DNA of 64,000 nt from Perognathus longimembris pacificus (GCF_023159225.1 NC_063166.1:74774575-74838574), one strand, 5' to 3'; positions 50,044 to 62,616 are shown, numbered from the stretch's first letter. Numbers and translations: made by a program. The notes: generated by a model not told the origin, from the letters alone.

Positions 50044-52074
50044 TCAATCACAATGAGAAAACAGTGGCCAGAGGGGTAGAGACCCAGGCACCCTAGGAGA
50101 GAGGAGTTGGCTGACTCTGGGGTAGCTGTGCCTCCTCTCTGTATCTAGGGGGGCCAGAGTTCTGGCAGTTAGAGCTACAAGTCCCTGCTTACCATATACT
50201 TTAGTAATAGAGTGAGGGAAAGGTGCAGGAACTACCTTATAAAGTAGAGAGTCAGTGCATAGAGAAGACACATTACAGCCAGAAGCTCTTGAAGAAAGTA
50301 TAGCATAAAAACTCAAGAAGTTCACTAATGGCATCCTCTGTGGGTAGAATGCGAGGAACCATAATCTTGCACAAGCTTGGGCTTTTCTGATATAGGTCGA
50401 AAGAACTTCCACAGTACAGGAGGGACCATTTTCCAACAGATTCTACATGATCTTGCCATCACGCCGAGAACACATACTAAAAGAAAAGCATATCGAAGTA
50501 GACCATGTCCCAGTGAGCAGCAAGCACCAGAGGATGTAAGGAAAAACTGCAAGGTGTTCCAGGGGAATGGGAAATGAGCAGCAGTACTTGCTAAGAACGT
50601 ACAGTCACGCTCATAACATGTGCCTTGCTTAGACTTTATTCCATTTAAAATGTTTCAGATGGAGCTAGAGGACATTCAATTTTACTTAGAGATTAATAGC
50701 GACTTAAGGAGGCAGTGGTTTGAGGCCAGTCCAGGCAACAGAGCACGCTCCCATGATCATTAGTAGGTTCTTCATCCCTAAGAAGCAAAGTGTGCCTGGT
50801 TCTCTTCCTTCTGCCTCCCATGAGGCTCCTCACCCACATCCAAGCCTGCGCTCTGCCAAGTTGAGTCAACAGGGCAAGGGCGTGACACACAGCACTGCCA
50901 GGCCTCCCCACCCACAATACCCTCCTCCGTTCTTTATCCTTGGGCCAGCAGCCTCAGCACCATCTGAGATTTCATAGGAAATGAGAATCTCAGCCCCACT
51001 CAAGGCTGCTGAGCCTAAGCCTACACTTTATCAAGATCCCTAGGTGATCCGCCTACACATGAAACTGCTTATCTGTTCCCTTTCCCATGCCCAACTGAAT
51101 GGGTCAGGATTTCAAAAGCCTAAGGAGTAGACAGTGCCACCGCAAAAGAACACCCATGGCTACAGTGGGGACCATCATCCACTCATTAGGAATAGACCTC
51201 TTGAACTTTAAGAAGGAATAAACTATACTAAGGTTATGGAGCCATTCAGATGTTGAAGTTTGCTATGTTCTCAGCTAGCATTAGTATTATTCTTATTTTT
51301 GTACCTTAGTAGAGTCTGTAATGCCTGCAACTCCCTTTATTTAAAGGAGTATGATGTAAAAGGGAAGCTAGTAAGCAAAGCTTTCAGATGCAATAATAGG
51401 GACATTATTAAGATAGTAACCCTGCCTGGAAACTTGAAAGGGCATTTGGAAGGGAGAGAAGAGCATGTGCAAAGGCCCCAGGACAGGTGGGATAAGCCCT
51501 TTACACACACCCTACACCTCTCCCTCACCTTCTCAAGATCTTCCAAAAAAGCAGAAAGCCCTATCTTTGAGCAGAGCCCAGGCCTGCCATGTCTGGGATT
51601 GTTCGGGAGTAAAAGTCCTGGTGCTGCGTGACTCAGTGGAATGCTCTTTGATCAACAGGTTGGCAAAATTAATATCATCTGCCAAGCTGCCAGTTTCCTG
51701 GAGACAAAAAATGAGCCAGTCATTACGCCAAGATCGTCAAAAACCAAGAAAGAGTGAGGCTGTAAATACATTCTTTCTCCCTTCACCCTTAAAGAAGATA
51801 AAAGCAAACCCACTAACGTGATAAGGAACATAAAATAGCATTAGTTTCCTCCTAGTTATTGTATGTAACACTGGAAACTGTAGGATTAAACCAGGAAGTG
51901 CTCTCTGGCTGGCCATAAATTTTGCCTCCCCCCGCCCCCAACTCCATGTGTGATAATGCCTCAATAAGCACCCTACCCCCCCATTACTGATGCCTCTACA
52001 ACTGAGATCCCCTTGTCGGAGGCAAAATGCTTCTGTGTGGCAGATGGCGACTCTTGTGTTTACACATGAGCACC

Positions 52075-52200
52075 TCAGGATTGCATTTCCTCACGTCGGC
52101 CGTAAAAAGAAAGTCCTAATTGAGTTTTTAATGGCTTTGCACATTGTTCATTAAGATTACATGAGTGTGCTCGGGCGACTGGCAGCTGAGGGCCCGGAGC
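52075..52200. promoter_or_regulatory. Candidate conserved non-coding element
   Basis: Non-repetitive AT-rich stretch with a SOX-like acattgttc (52141), TAATTG and CATTAA homeodomain cores, and isolated CpGs at both ends. No alignment was possible, so regulatory function is only suspected. Confidence 0.2.
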
Positions 52201-52592
52201 TTTGGGAGCACAGAGCGGTCCCTGCAGACAGGTGGCCCTGCCAGACCCCAGTGCCAGCACCTCTGTGGAGGGAACGGATGGAGGCGGGAGGCCTGAGTGC
52301 TACCCAGAGCCAGGCAGCTGCGGCAGGCGGGGCCTGAGTCCCGGGTCATCAGTCAGGAAAGCATGACTTTGAACGAGTCAGTAAAAATCCTCTGGCATAC
52401 GGGTACTGAAACCCATGTATGAAAGCATTGCACTCATTTCCATGATTATTGCATGAAAACTCATACTCTACACAGTAAATATTCATTTTATAATAACTGG
52501 GATGTTTGCTGAGGGCTTACTACTTCTCAGACATCAATCAGAGCATCAGTTGGAGGTTGTACCAGGCTAGCTCTTTGTTTTGTTTGTTGCTT

Positions 52593-52828
52593 TTTGTGCT
52601 GGTATTGAGGCTTGAAATCAGGGTCTGGGTGCTGTCCCTTAGCTTTCTGGCTTAGGGCTAGCATTCTACCACTCGAACCACAGCTCCACTTCCAGAATTT
52701 TCATGGTTAATTCGAAATAAAGGTCTCACAGACTTTCCTATCCAGATTGGCTTCACACCACGACCCTCAATTCTCAGCTTCCTGAGTAGTTAGGATTACA
52801 AGGCATGAGTCACTGACATCCAGCACCA
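52593..52828 (-). mobile_element. B1-dID-like SINE
   Basis: Reverse copy from gtgctggtattgaggcttga to acaaggcatgagtcactgac. Confidence 0.75.
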
Positions 52829-52829
52829 G

Positions 52830-52935
52830 CTCTGTTTTTAAGCAAGGAATCTTGAGTCACAGAGAGGTGAAATCATTGGCCCAAAGCCACTGAACCAGAA
52901 TGTAGCAAATACTCAAAGTAATGAGTGGATCCTTG
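52830..52935 (-). mobile_element. MIR fragment
   Basis: gagtcacagagaggtgaaat followed by ggcccaaagccactgaacca, a reverse MIR phrase. Confidence 0.6.
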
Positions 52936-53239
52936 CTTAGTGAGCAAAGGCTTCAGGACCTTGAGATTTACTCTCTCTAGGCCAGTACCTAATAGTCAGG
53001 TTTCCCTACTGAAACTAAAGTAAGACTTAAGTAGAATTCTAATTGGATTATCAAAGCTGTGGCTTTGCCAGTGGATTGACCCACTGATTGATTCATAGTT
53101 TAATGAACTATTACAAAGAGGTAGAAACAAGGTGCAGAGCTTCACTGGAAGAAGTAGGTCACTGTAGGTATTTTCTTGAAAAGTATATTATATCTTTGAT
53201 GCCCTTTTCCCTTCTTTCTCTTCTCTATTTTCCATATAG

Positions 53240-53416
53240 CCCTTTCTCCTTTCCTTTCCTTTCCTCTCCTCTCCTCTCCCTTTCCCTCTCCTCTACCCCT
53301 CCACTCTCTCTTTCCTTCTTTCCTTCCCTCCATTCCCTTCCTCTCCCCAGTTCTCTCTCCTCTCCTCTTTCCTCCTTTCCCCTCCCCTTCTCTCCTTTCC
53401 CCTTCTCTCCCCCAGG

Positions 53417-53448
<32 letters not shown>

Positions 53449-53451
53449 GTT
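53240..53451. repeat. Polypyrimidine tract, about 210 bp
   Basis: C/T-rich plus strand with cctctcctctcctctcc at 53263-53279, ending in (CT)n. In the PTPRT transcript this stretch is purine. It is complementary to the purine tract at 55035-55610. Confidence 0.95.
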
Positions 53452-53610
53452 TCCTGGCCACCATGAGATGAGTAGCTATTCCCCACCACATGCCTTCTAC
53501 CATGTTGTTCTGCCTCACCACAGGTCCAAAAGCAATGGAGCCAAGTGACTTATACATGGAAACTTATGAAGCCACAAGTCAACCTAAGTCACTCCTCTTA
53601 CAATCTGATT
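53410..53610 (+). mobile_element. MaLR-type LTR fragment
   Basis: tcctggccaccatgagatga, catgccttctaccatgttgt and ctgcctcaccacaggtccaa follow the order of the 3' half of rodent MaLR LTRs. Solitary, non-coding and degraded. Confidence 0.45.
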
Positions 53611-54499
53611 TTTCAGAGCTGTCTTTTCACAGAGAAGGAAAGGTGGCTAACACAGGCATTCACTACCTCTACTCTTGGATGCGGTTCAACAACTGTTGTT
53701 GGGGCCTTCATTCTGACGAGCTAGGATCATATGGGATGCTTGTAATAAAGGGGCCTGGCAGAGATGTTATAAAGCAATGTGCTGGCTTTAAGGACAAAGG
53801 AAGGGGCCCGGAGCCAAATAATGCAATAGGCCTATAGACATTAGAAAAGGAAAGAAAACAGGTTATCCCCTGAAGCTTTCAGGAGAGAAAATATTTCTGG
53901 TGACATCTTGAGTTTAGATCAATGTGAGCCATTTAGCTCTTTGACATCCAAAAAATGTAAAGTATTAACAGCTATTGGTTATAGCTACTAAATTTGTAGC
54001 CATTTGTTATAGCGGTGATTAGAAACCCATACACACTCCAAACATCCTATGAGGATGGATGTTCACTCAGGCTGATGCCCTTTCTGATGTCCATGCTATC
54101 CAGCTCCAGCCACAGCCCAGTGCCAAGCTACTCAAATGCCACTTATTCTGTGTGACTGTCACTAATGTCCGGGAGCCAGTTATTCCCACTTTGCTGTCCC
54201 CGTGCTCATAGTGCATGCTGCTACCATAGTTCTTTTGTTCAAGACTTAACTTAAAGATGCACAGTGATTTAAAAAAAGAATAACTATGCTGTCTGGTCAC
54301 AGAGAAAGCAAGGGAGAGAGAGCGGGAGAAAGAACAATAGGCAAGGGACACAGAAACATCAAGAGGTACAATTCACTGTCAAATGAAAAAATGTATGTGC
54401 AAGAAGTCCTCTTAGTGCACCCAGGATTACGAAGAGAAAGAAGCATCATTAATCTGATCACAAACATAACAATAAACCAATAGCCTCAGTAACAAACAT

Positions 54500-54860
54500 A
54501 TCATTCAGCATTACCCACATTATCTGTGAAAGCAATCTAATTATCGTGTGTCAAAAAAAAAAGAAAAGAAATTTGCTTCTTTTTAATACAGCAGAAAGTG
54601 GGGGAGGGTGTTAATTACAGCTTAATGGATACATAATATCTATTAAAAAACAAGGAAAATACATCCTGAAATTTCAAAGGAGCTGAACACCGTGAACGTT
54701 TTGTCAGTCGCTGTGTGTGAAGGAGTAATGAGTATTTCTGTAATCATTCATTCAGACCAATAAGTTGGGGTTTAAACATTTCATATGCAAATTTGTAAAG
54801 GCAATTTTCCAAGAAACAGTTATCTGATAATCCATGTAGGTGTGGATAATGTGGTTTAAA
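54500..54860. promoter_or_regulatory. Candidate conserved non-coding element
   Basis: Non-repetitive AT-rich stretch holding an octamer atgcaaat (54785-54792), an inverted GATA pair ttatctgataa (54820-54830) and several TTAATTA-type cores. Looks enhancer-like, but conservation is untested. Confidence 0.22.
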
Positions 54861-55034
54861 AATGGAATGAACCTAGGTGATTGGATTTGAATGTGCAATG
54901 GAGAGGGGCTCCCTGCTACCCATGCTGAGTGCTCGGACTCAAGCAGCGCCAAGCGCAGGGTGTGTGAGCACTTGAGCCTTTTCCCCAAAAACTAATCCTT
55001 GGGATCTTTCTGTTCCTTCCTCTTCCTGAGACAG

Positions 55035-55610
55035 TAATGAAAGCAGAGACACACAGAGAGAAAACAGAGAAAGAAAAGAAGGGAAGAGGAAGCAATAAGA
55101 CAGGGAGAAAACATGAGTGACGGAAAAGAAGATGAGAGGAGGGAAAGGAGGAATGGCAGGAGGGAAAGGAAGGAAAAGGAAGAGAAAGGAGAAGAGAAGG
55201 GGATGGGAAGAGAGGGGAGGGGAAGGGTGGGGAGCGGATGGGAGAAGAGGGAAGGGGAGAACAGGGGAGGGAAGGGGAGGGGAGAGGAGGAGAGGAGAGG
55301 AGAGGAGAAGAAAGGACAGGAGAGGAAAGGAGAGGAGAGGAGAGAGAGGAGAGGAGAGGAGAGGAGAGGAGAGGAGAGGAGAGGAGAGGAGAGGAGAGGA
55401 GAGGAGAGGAGAGGAGAGGAGAGGAGAGGAGCAGGATGGCAGGAAGGGAGGGGGAGAAGAGTAAAAAAAAGATAGCAGGATGGGACAAGAAGAAGGGAAA
55501 GGAAAGGAGGAGGGAGTCAGGTAGGGAAATGAATTTCAGAGGAGGGAAAGGACACAGAGCCAAGAGAAATGAGTGAAGCTTGAAAGATTAGGAGGACAAA
55601 GAAAAATGCA
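55035..55610. repeat. Purine-rich tract with pentamer core, about 575 bp
   Basis: Plus strand is overwhelmingly G/A across the tract; a (GAGGA)n pentamer array occupies about 55296-55431. Six-frame translations give long Glu/Arg-rich or Ser/Leu/Pro-rich artefacts. In PTPRT RNA it is a CU-rich tract. Confidence 0.96.
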
Positions 55611-56429
55611 TAAAATATATATGCATATAAACATGTATATGTGTGTATATATACAATTCACAAACTAAAACGAAAGCCAAGTTCTAACTTTTCACCCAGC
55701 ACTTTCTTCCCACTCCTTACAATGACCTCTGGATGAAATAGACGCAGAGCAAAGGTAGCAAGTCTTACAGGAACCTGCCTTCTCCCATTTAATGGCTTCA
55801 CTCTTGGCCTCCCCATCAATCTCCGTGCAGTGTCTCAAGCCCAGAGGAAAACCGAACTATGGTAGAAAAAATATAATAAACAGAAACCAGCCTATGACAG
55901 TAGGGACTCAGCTATGGCTATCATGGGACAGAAGACCTGTCTGATTTACTCTTTGGTGTTGGGAAAAACTCATAACTCACTGATCAAGTTCCAGATAAAA
56001 TTGGAGATCAGATAATGCCATTCTCCCATGACTCTCTGTCCCTTCTGTGTGCTAGCTGTCACCTAAAGCCACTGTAAGCAAGAATTACCTTTCTTTCTGT
56101 ATCTGTAAGATAGGCGTGAGTGGGTCAAATCGGTGCATTTGCCTAAGAAATGTTTGAACTTCAACTTATTGGTATGAGTAGAGTTCCTTCCAGCTGTAGA
56201 AGCTGATTTGCAAGACTTCACACACATGCAACAGCTACTGGTGAATTAGAAGATGGAACAGGCAAGGATGTTTCCTTCCAGTTCTTTATCAAGAAGGAAT
56301 GGGGAAGAGAGACCATTCTTTTGGCAGTCTGATGCATGGAGGAATACAGTATTTCTTGTGCTGCACCAGCAATTTTTCTTTATCACACTTTGCTCTTACT
56401 AGCAACAATAGCAAACACATACAAGCATG

Positions 56430-56835
56430 CTTTTACTTATATTCATTCATTTAATCTAATATCAACACTGGGAGGCAGTCCATATTATCATGAGATAAGA
56501 AAAAAACAAAACTAAGGTATGGAGAGGCTTCAGTAACTTTCTTTTTTTTTTTTTTTTTTTTTTTTTGGCCAGTCCTGGGCCTTGGACTCAGGGCCTGAGC
56601 ACTGTCCCTGGCTTCTTCCCGCTCAAGGCTAGCACTCTGCCACTTGAGCCACAGCGCCGCTTCTGGCCGTTTTCTGTATATGTGGTGCTGGGAAATCGAA
56701 CCCAGGACCTCGTGAATCCGAGGCAGGCACTCTTGCCACTAGGCCATATCCCCAGCCCTTCAGTAACTTTCTTGAAGCCATAGAACTATTAGCAGAGCCA
56801 GACTTCAAACCCAGGAAATTCGAATCCTCATTCAG
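56430..56835 (-). mobile_element. MIR interrupted by IDL-Geo
   Basis: Reverse MIR halves, actaaggtatggagaggctt on the left and agcagagccagacttcaaac on the right, join across the SINE at 56544-56758. Confidence 0.6.
56544..56758 (-). mobile_element. IDL-Geo SINE, young subfamily
   Basis: Flanked by perfect 15-bp ttcagtaactttctt duplications at 56529-56543 and 56759-56773. Long pure T-run tail. Confidence 0.97.
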
Positions 56836-57663
56836 AGGATTAGAAAGCCATGGGTGGATGTACTTAATTTGGTAGCAAAGAGTGATCATAAATTCTTCAG
56901 TGTTGCTAACCTTGAGCTGGGGAGCTGGTGTAAGTAGGAAGAGTGGGAAAAAAGGAGAAAAGTTCAATCAGTTGGCAAACTGCTGTCATATGAAAAATAA
57001 CAAAAGCAATCATGATACTAAGACATTGTCAGACCCTCAACTGATCTTGACCTTCATTGGGCTGAATCCTTTGCTTCTACAGCTTGAAATTGACATAGAA
57101 TATATATTTTTTTCTTCCAACTCTTCACACATCTGTTGGCATGATAATATTTTGATTAGTTACATTTATGCTCCAATTACACTCACAGAATGTTCAACTG
57201 TGTCTTATATATAGCATGTTGGCCATGTGCTGTAGAAAATATTGGATTGTTACCTCATGTATTTGAAATGGGAAAAGACACAAATGGAAAATGAGAGGAG
57301 AAAAGAAAAAGACAAAAAAAAAAAAACCAAAACCAAAAACAGTAACGGGAAAAGATGACTAAGCCTGTTAAAATAGTGCTGCCTTCCCTTCAAACTACTA
57401 AATTGGGTCATTGCTATTATTTCCCAAGCTCTAAAATGCCAAGGCTGGGAAAGGTGTACAGGGCTTCTATCTACCTTTTCAGTCACCTAATGCTTTTATG
57501 TGTCAAAAAACAACTGGGGCTGGGAGCAACCAGTCAGGCACCTGTGAGTGTTAAGGCCAACAGTGAGGTTTGCTTGTATTTTTATTTATTTATTTTTCTT
57601 TCTGGGAGAAACATCCATCTATTCCTCAAAAAGATCCACAATCCTGTTCAAGATAAATAAGGG

Positions 57664-57877
57664 GGGCTGGGGATATAGCCTAGTGGCAAGAGTGCCTGCC
57701 TCGGATACACGAGGCCCTAGGTTCGATTCCCCAGCACCACATATACAGAAAACGGCCAGAAGCGGCGCTGTGGCTCAAGTGGCAGAGTGCTAGCCTTGAG
57801 CAGGAAGAAGCCAGGGACAGTGCTCAGGCCCTGAGTCCAAGGCCCAGGACTGGCCAAAAAAAAAAAAAAAAAAAAAA
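57664..57877 (+). mobile_element. IDL-Geo SINE, young subfamily
   Basis: Flanked by 14-bp aagataaataaggg duplications at 57650-57663 and 57878-57891, with an intact B box and a pure A tail of about 22. Nearly identical to the copy at 18681. Confidence 0.97.
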
Positions 57878-58879
57878 AAGATAAATAAGGGATACGCTGG
57901 AGCTTTACAAAATATCTATACTGATAGTGGGAAGGATCACTTACCATGAGTACTACTAGCTAGGAATCACCATTATTTTCTTCCTTGCTACAAGACCACA
58001 TTACTGGGGTTGACGGTCAGTATATCATCTTGTCTAATGCCAGCATCAATGAGCTCCCGCACCCTTGGAGATCTGCTAAAGATCCTTACCCCATTTCTAC
58101 AGTAGTCTCCGCTCCAGCCCTCAGCCCTTGGGACATACTTCCCCAGCTTGCTTCTCTCAGCCACAGAACACCAAAGTCTGCCAGTTCCTCCATGCCTCAT
58201 TTTCCCCTGTGTGGCCAAACCCCTCTGGTACTCTCCTCACGAAATCCATTAGAAACTCTTATTCCATATTGGTTTTAACTTCAGAAATTTCTCGTGTACC
58301 TACTACCCTACTATGTGTCTGACATACCAAGAGAACAGCAATCAGCACCGGAAATATGCTTGTCCTTGTGCAAATCACAACAAAGGTCAAAACAATCACA
58401 AGAATGTGGAATTTTTATAATAATAAGTCTTGTGAGCCAAGAGGTATCTAACCTAGATTTGGTTTGCAAGAGGAAATATTTTTTTAAAGAGAGAGAGAAA
58501 GAAACAACAACTTGCTACAGCCAATAAGCTCTAAGCTGAAGTCTTAGAGTGATATAGTTGTCAGAAAGGTGAATAGGAAATAGTAAGAAAGTTTCATGCA
58601 GATAAAATAAAATTCCCTTACTTCAAGACCAAGAAGTAAGACAGCTTATGCCTGCCCTGTGAAGAGCCCACAAGGATTTGTAGTTCTATGGGAAATGTCT
58701 CCAGTTATCTCTAATCTTGCACCCTCTTCACTAACAATCAACTTGGTGTTCACAGGGGCAGTGAGTTGTCCCAAGTCTCAAGCCAACTGTTGGCCGTCTC
58801 AATATTCAACCTTGGGCATGTCTGACTGCAAGGTTAGTGCCCCTTTCCTCGAAGACTGGGGATCCAACATTATAGAATG

Positions 58880-59035
58880 AACTAGAACCAGCTGGAAATC
58901 TTATTAAAGTTTGCTAGGCTCTTCTTCCGAGAGACTTAGGGTAGAGTATTTTTTAATGCAATATGAATATGTTTATAAGTAAAGCTAATGTAGTTGATCC
59001 TTGGCCTCGTTTTGAAAACCATTGGAGTAGCTGGT
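58880..59035 (+). mobile_element. Possible MER5-like fossil
   Basis: agctggaaatcttattaaag and ttttgaaaaccattggag are reminiscent of MER5-type termini; weak. Confidence 0.3.
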
Positions 59036-59218
59036 CTCTAATGCCTAGTGTTCATAAATCAGTAAATTTGAGCAGATCATCCAGCTGTATGACGCTCTTC
59101 CTCTCCTTCTGGGGCCTTCATAATGCTCACCAGCTTAAGGAGACGCCCTCTGACCCTGTGCCCTGCCCACCCATTTCAGAGGCAGACAGTGTCTGGAAAC
59201 AGGTCATAGAATATGAGA

Positions 59219-59262
59219 TCTCTCTCTCTCTCTCTCTCACTCGCTCGCTCGCTCTCTGTCTC
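59219..59262. repeat. (TC)n/(GCTC)n microsatellite
   Basis: TC run followed by three CTCG-type units. Confidence 0.93.
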
Positions 59263-59639
59263 TTTCCTGCCCAACCCCAAGCAATCTCTTTACTTTGGTC
59301 TGAGAAGTCTCTCTTCCTTCATTGCTAATTACCAAGAATACCATTAGACACTTATTGACTCCCCCAAATGTACTCGGGTCTGCATAGAAAATAGCACAAT
59401 AATTATTCCTCCTCTTTTACCATCCTCTAAGGAGCTACAAGGCTTTGACAGCTGTTATCCAATTAATCCTGACAGCTTATTTTTTTTTGTAATCTAAAGG
59501 TATTTTTTATGTAAGACAGGAAAAGCTATTTCCGCTTTTGAGTTAAACATGAGAGCAAAGAGGGGTCAAATAACTTGACTGCTAACACTAAAGGTCATTT
59601 CTTATCTTTGATCTCATGCAGGGTCAGTGCGAAAATACA

Positions 59640-59835
59640 GAATAAGGGCAAGGACTCTAGATTCAGGTTGTAAGATCAAATCCTATCTCTGTCAGCTGGC
59701 AGTGGGGTAGCCTTGGGCAAGTTAAACTTCCTAAGCCTCTGTGATAAAGATAAGAGTAGTATCTGTCTCTGGTTTCAATGGAAATTGAATGGGTTTTTCT
59801 ATTACACCTGCTTAGAATGTTGTCTGAAGATCTAT
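59640..59835 (+). mobile_element. MIR element
   Basis: ctctagattcaggttgtaag, ccttgggcaagttaaacttc and ctaagcctctgtgataaaga: a forward MIR with a well preserved core. Confidence 0.75.
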
Positions 59836-60034
59836 GAAAGTGGTGATTACCCTGGTGATGGTCATTGGTGACAGAAACAGCATTTCTGAGCCCTTGAGTC
59901 CACCTTTGACTAAGAGAGCAAGCTAGCAGATCTGAGAAACCAGCAGGATAAAGCTAACCTCAGCCGCTTTGCCTGCAAAGGCAAGGACTGTGAGGCACCA
60001 AGAATCCAGGAGAGCAAGTCCCTACAGCATCTCC

Positions 60035-60195
60035 TTCTCACCAGGGGTTCCTACGTGGTCCAAGAGCAGTGACATCTGCACCACCTGGAAACCAATTATA
60101 AATGCAAGTCCTCAGGGTCCAGCCTAGACCAAGTGAGAGACTCTAGGACCCACCATGCATTTAGCTCATCCTCTAGAGGATGCTGATGCCAATGC
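60035..60195 (+). mobile_element. MER5-like DNA transposon fossil
   Basis: ggggttcctacgtggtccaa, atctgcaccacctggaaacc, tataaatgcaagtcctcagg and a region with gagagactctagg: the order of a MER5 element. Confidence 0.75.
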
Positions 60196-61078
60196 TGTTA
60201 GACAAGCATACACTTGCAAACAGGTTTCCCTCCACCTACTCAAGCTCTCCCGTCCTACTTTTCCCATGAAGGAACTCCCTGGAACACGGGACCCTGTGTT
60301 CTTGATGTTGCCCTAATACTGTGTCTCTCGTAATAGCCTCCCCATATTGTTCTTCCTGAGGGAGCCCAGTCATCTCCATTGAGGCCCAGCTGGGATGGGT
60401 ATGCACTGATGAGGTTGTGCCACGGTGCCCAGGGCATCAGAAGATGGGAGAAGGTGGGCACCTGGGTGGAAGGACAATTCACAGAAGTAGGCAGGGAAAG
60501 CCTCCGGGGCTTCCTTGAGTCTTTGAAACCACCCACATACCTCCATGGCTGTTGACTGGGGCTCTGGTAAGCAACTCCCCAGACCCCTGGTGTTCTTCAG
60601 AGCCTCCATCATGAATGTGTCTCTCTTGTTCCTGACTCTTCCTCCATACACCTGCTCCAGACACCCTTACTGAAGAACTGCTTCCTATTGTGGTCTCGCC
60701 TTCTCTCATAGCCAACCCTGGGGCCCTCCCTTGTCCCCCTTTTCCCGCCAAAACCACACGTTAGATTTTCCCCTTGGCCACAGGGCAGGCACCAGTTGCT
60801 AGCGCAGCTACCTGTCCCCTTGCTGCTCCTCCCCACTTGCAGATCAGTGAATGGACTCCACTTTCCAGCGCACTGGAGAGAAAGATCCTGTCAGCTTATG
60901 GTCCTAGCACCATGGTGGGGCCTGGACAGAGATGGGAGCCAATGCAGGACAAGATACTGTGCTCATTTCCTAAATGAGACAGCCATGGAAGTTCTTAGAT
61001 GGACTTCTGTGAAGATGACTGACCATCACATTCAGAGGACACATAGTAGAGTACTGTTTTCAATTAAAAGCCACCTAT

Positions 61079-61193
61079 AGCATGGTGTGGTGGTTTATAA
61101 GTATAATCTCAGCCCTCAGGAAGTAAGATCAAGTGATCTAAGACAACCTAGGACATAGGGGGAAACCCTGTATCAAAAATAAACAAATAAATA
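61079..61193 (+). mobile_element. B1 SINE monomer
   Basis: gcatggtgtggtggtttata through ggaaaccctgtatcaaaaat with an AAAT tail. Confidence 0.78.
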
Positions 61194-61195
61194 TA

Positions 61196-61438
61196 GCTGG
61201 GCATCAGTGGCTCATGCCTGTAATCCCAGATGCTCAACAGGCTGAGATCTGAGGATGGCAGTTCCAAGGCAACCCAAACAGGAAATTCCATGAGCCTTTT
61301 GTCTCCAATAAACGACTCAGAAAAAGTAGGAAGTACTGCAGTGACTCAAGAGGGTAGAGCACTAGTCTTCAGCAAAAGAAGCTCAGGGACCATGCCCAGG
61401 CCTTGAGTTTAAGTCCCAGGACTGTCCAAAAATAATAA
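61196..61438 (+). mobile_element. B1-dID-like SINE
   Basis: gctgggcatcagtggctcat, then gtgactcaagagggtagagc and ttgagtttaagtcccaggac with an AAT-rich tail. Placed directly behind a B1. Confidence 0.85.
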
Positions 61439-61754
61439 TATTTTTTAAAATGCTACATAGGGAGCAAAAAACAAAAAACACAGAAAAGAATGAAAAGTCA
61501 CTCACAATAGAAAGACTACTGAACACACATATACTGAAGTATCTCAGTGTTGTATCCTGGCAGAAGTTAGTGTTTTCTATAGATCTGAGGTGTTCAATTG
61601 GGCTTGTGACTGCTCTTAGTAAACTTGTCCTGAAGAAGGGATTTAATGAGGGATAAGAGCCGACTGAGGCCTTGTTTCCAGGGGAACTACATCCAGATGC
61701 TACCAGGGAAGGAGGGGGCACCCATCCAGAGGGCTGCCTGCTTACTAGTGTCAC

Positions 61755-61880
61755 CAGTTTATTCTACAACAAACGCAGACTGAGCATCTGGTACAAGGCA
61801 CCAGGCACTGTTGTAGGCCCTGGGAATATTGCAGTGAACAAAATAGTCAAGACACTTAATCAGAGACAGTTTTCTGAGAT
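61755..61880 (+). mobile_element. L2 fragment
   Basis: ggcaccaggcactgttgtag, then ggaatattgcagtgaacaaa: standard L2-type phrases. Confidence 0.65.
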
Positions 61881-62344
61881 GAAAATTCTCCTTGAGAGCT
61901 TTGGAACTAGTTGAATAGGGCTCCCGTAGATGGCCCCCGGGGAGGCTCACTAGCTTTTTTATCCCATGATTTTCCCATTTTCGGTTCTTGATTTTTAGCT
62001 CATCTTTCAATGCTCTGAAGTACCTTTGCGATGATTATTTCCCAAGGCAGCGTCTATTGAATGGTATATTTTCTGAGCTCGTGCCTTTCTGATAGTACAT
62101 CCCTTTTATAGGATAGATCATATGGCTCTGACTAAATTTCTCTCCAGTCTCAACTTATTGCCTTCTAAATAACCATGGGCCACTGTATTTCCCTACTTCA
62201 TTAACAGAACAGGAGAACAGGCCCTTGTGTGCTAGAGCCTCTCCTCAGATGGGCATTTGGGAAGCAGATAGGCAGGCATGTCACACATCTTAATTTCTAA
62301 CATACCAAAGACTCTCATAGGTTTGTACTTGGGAATCACCATGA

Positions 62345-62545
62345 CAATTAGTATGCAGGCTTGAGAATCAAACTACAGTAGTCACACCCCAACTCTGCCA
62401 TTTCCTAAAATGCATCCCTGAACACATTACTTAGAAGCTCTGTCTAGGTTTCCCAATCTGTACGATGATGATGATTTGATGATGATGATAAAAGATCATT
62501 CTGAGGAATAGCTGAGCTGATATGTATAATAGCTCAGACTAGAGG
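62345..62545 (+). mobile_element. MIR with internal (GAT)n
   Basis: caactctgccatttcctaaa, aggtttcccaatctgtacga, then GAT repeats at 62464-62490 and gaggaatagctgagctgata. Confidence 0.65.
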
Positions 62546-62597
62546 CTAGCAAACTTTTTCCACAAAGGGCCAGAGAGTCATTATTTTACCCCTTGCT
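62545..62597 (-). mobile_element. hAT-type fossil end
   Basis: gctagcaaactttttccaca followed by aagggccagagagtcatt, the opposite end of the family at 6650 and 46130. Confidence 0.55.
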
Positions 62598-62616
62598 AAA
62601 CAAAGTCCTTGACATA

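Noticed and set aside
54916..55576. Long ORFs (215, 120, 115 and 112 codons) on both strands
   Set aside because: They are translations of the purine/pyrimidine tract, with near-pure Ser/Leu/Pro or Glu/Arg/Gly composition. The pentamer repeat removes stop codons.
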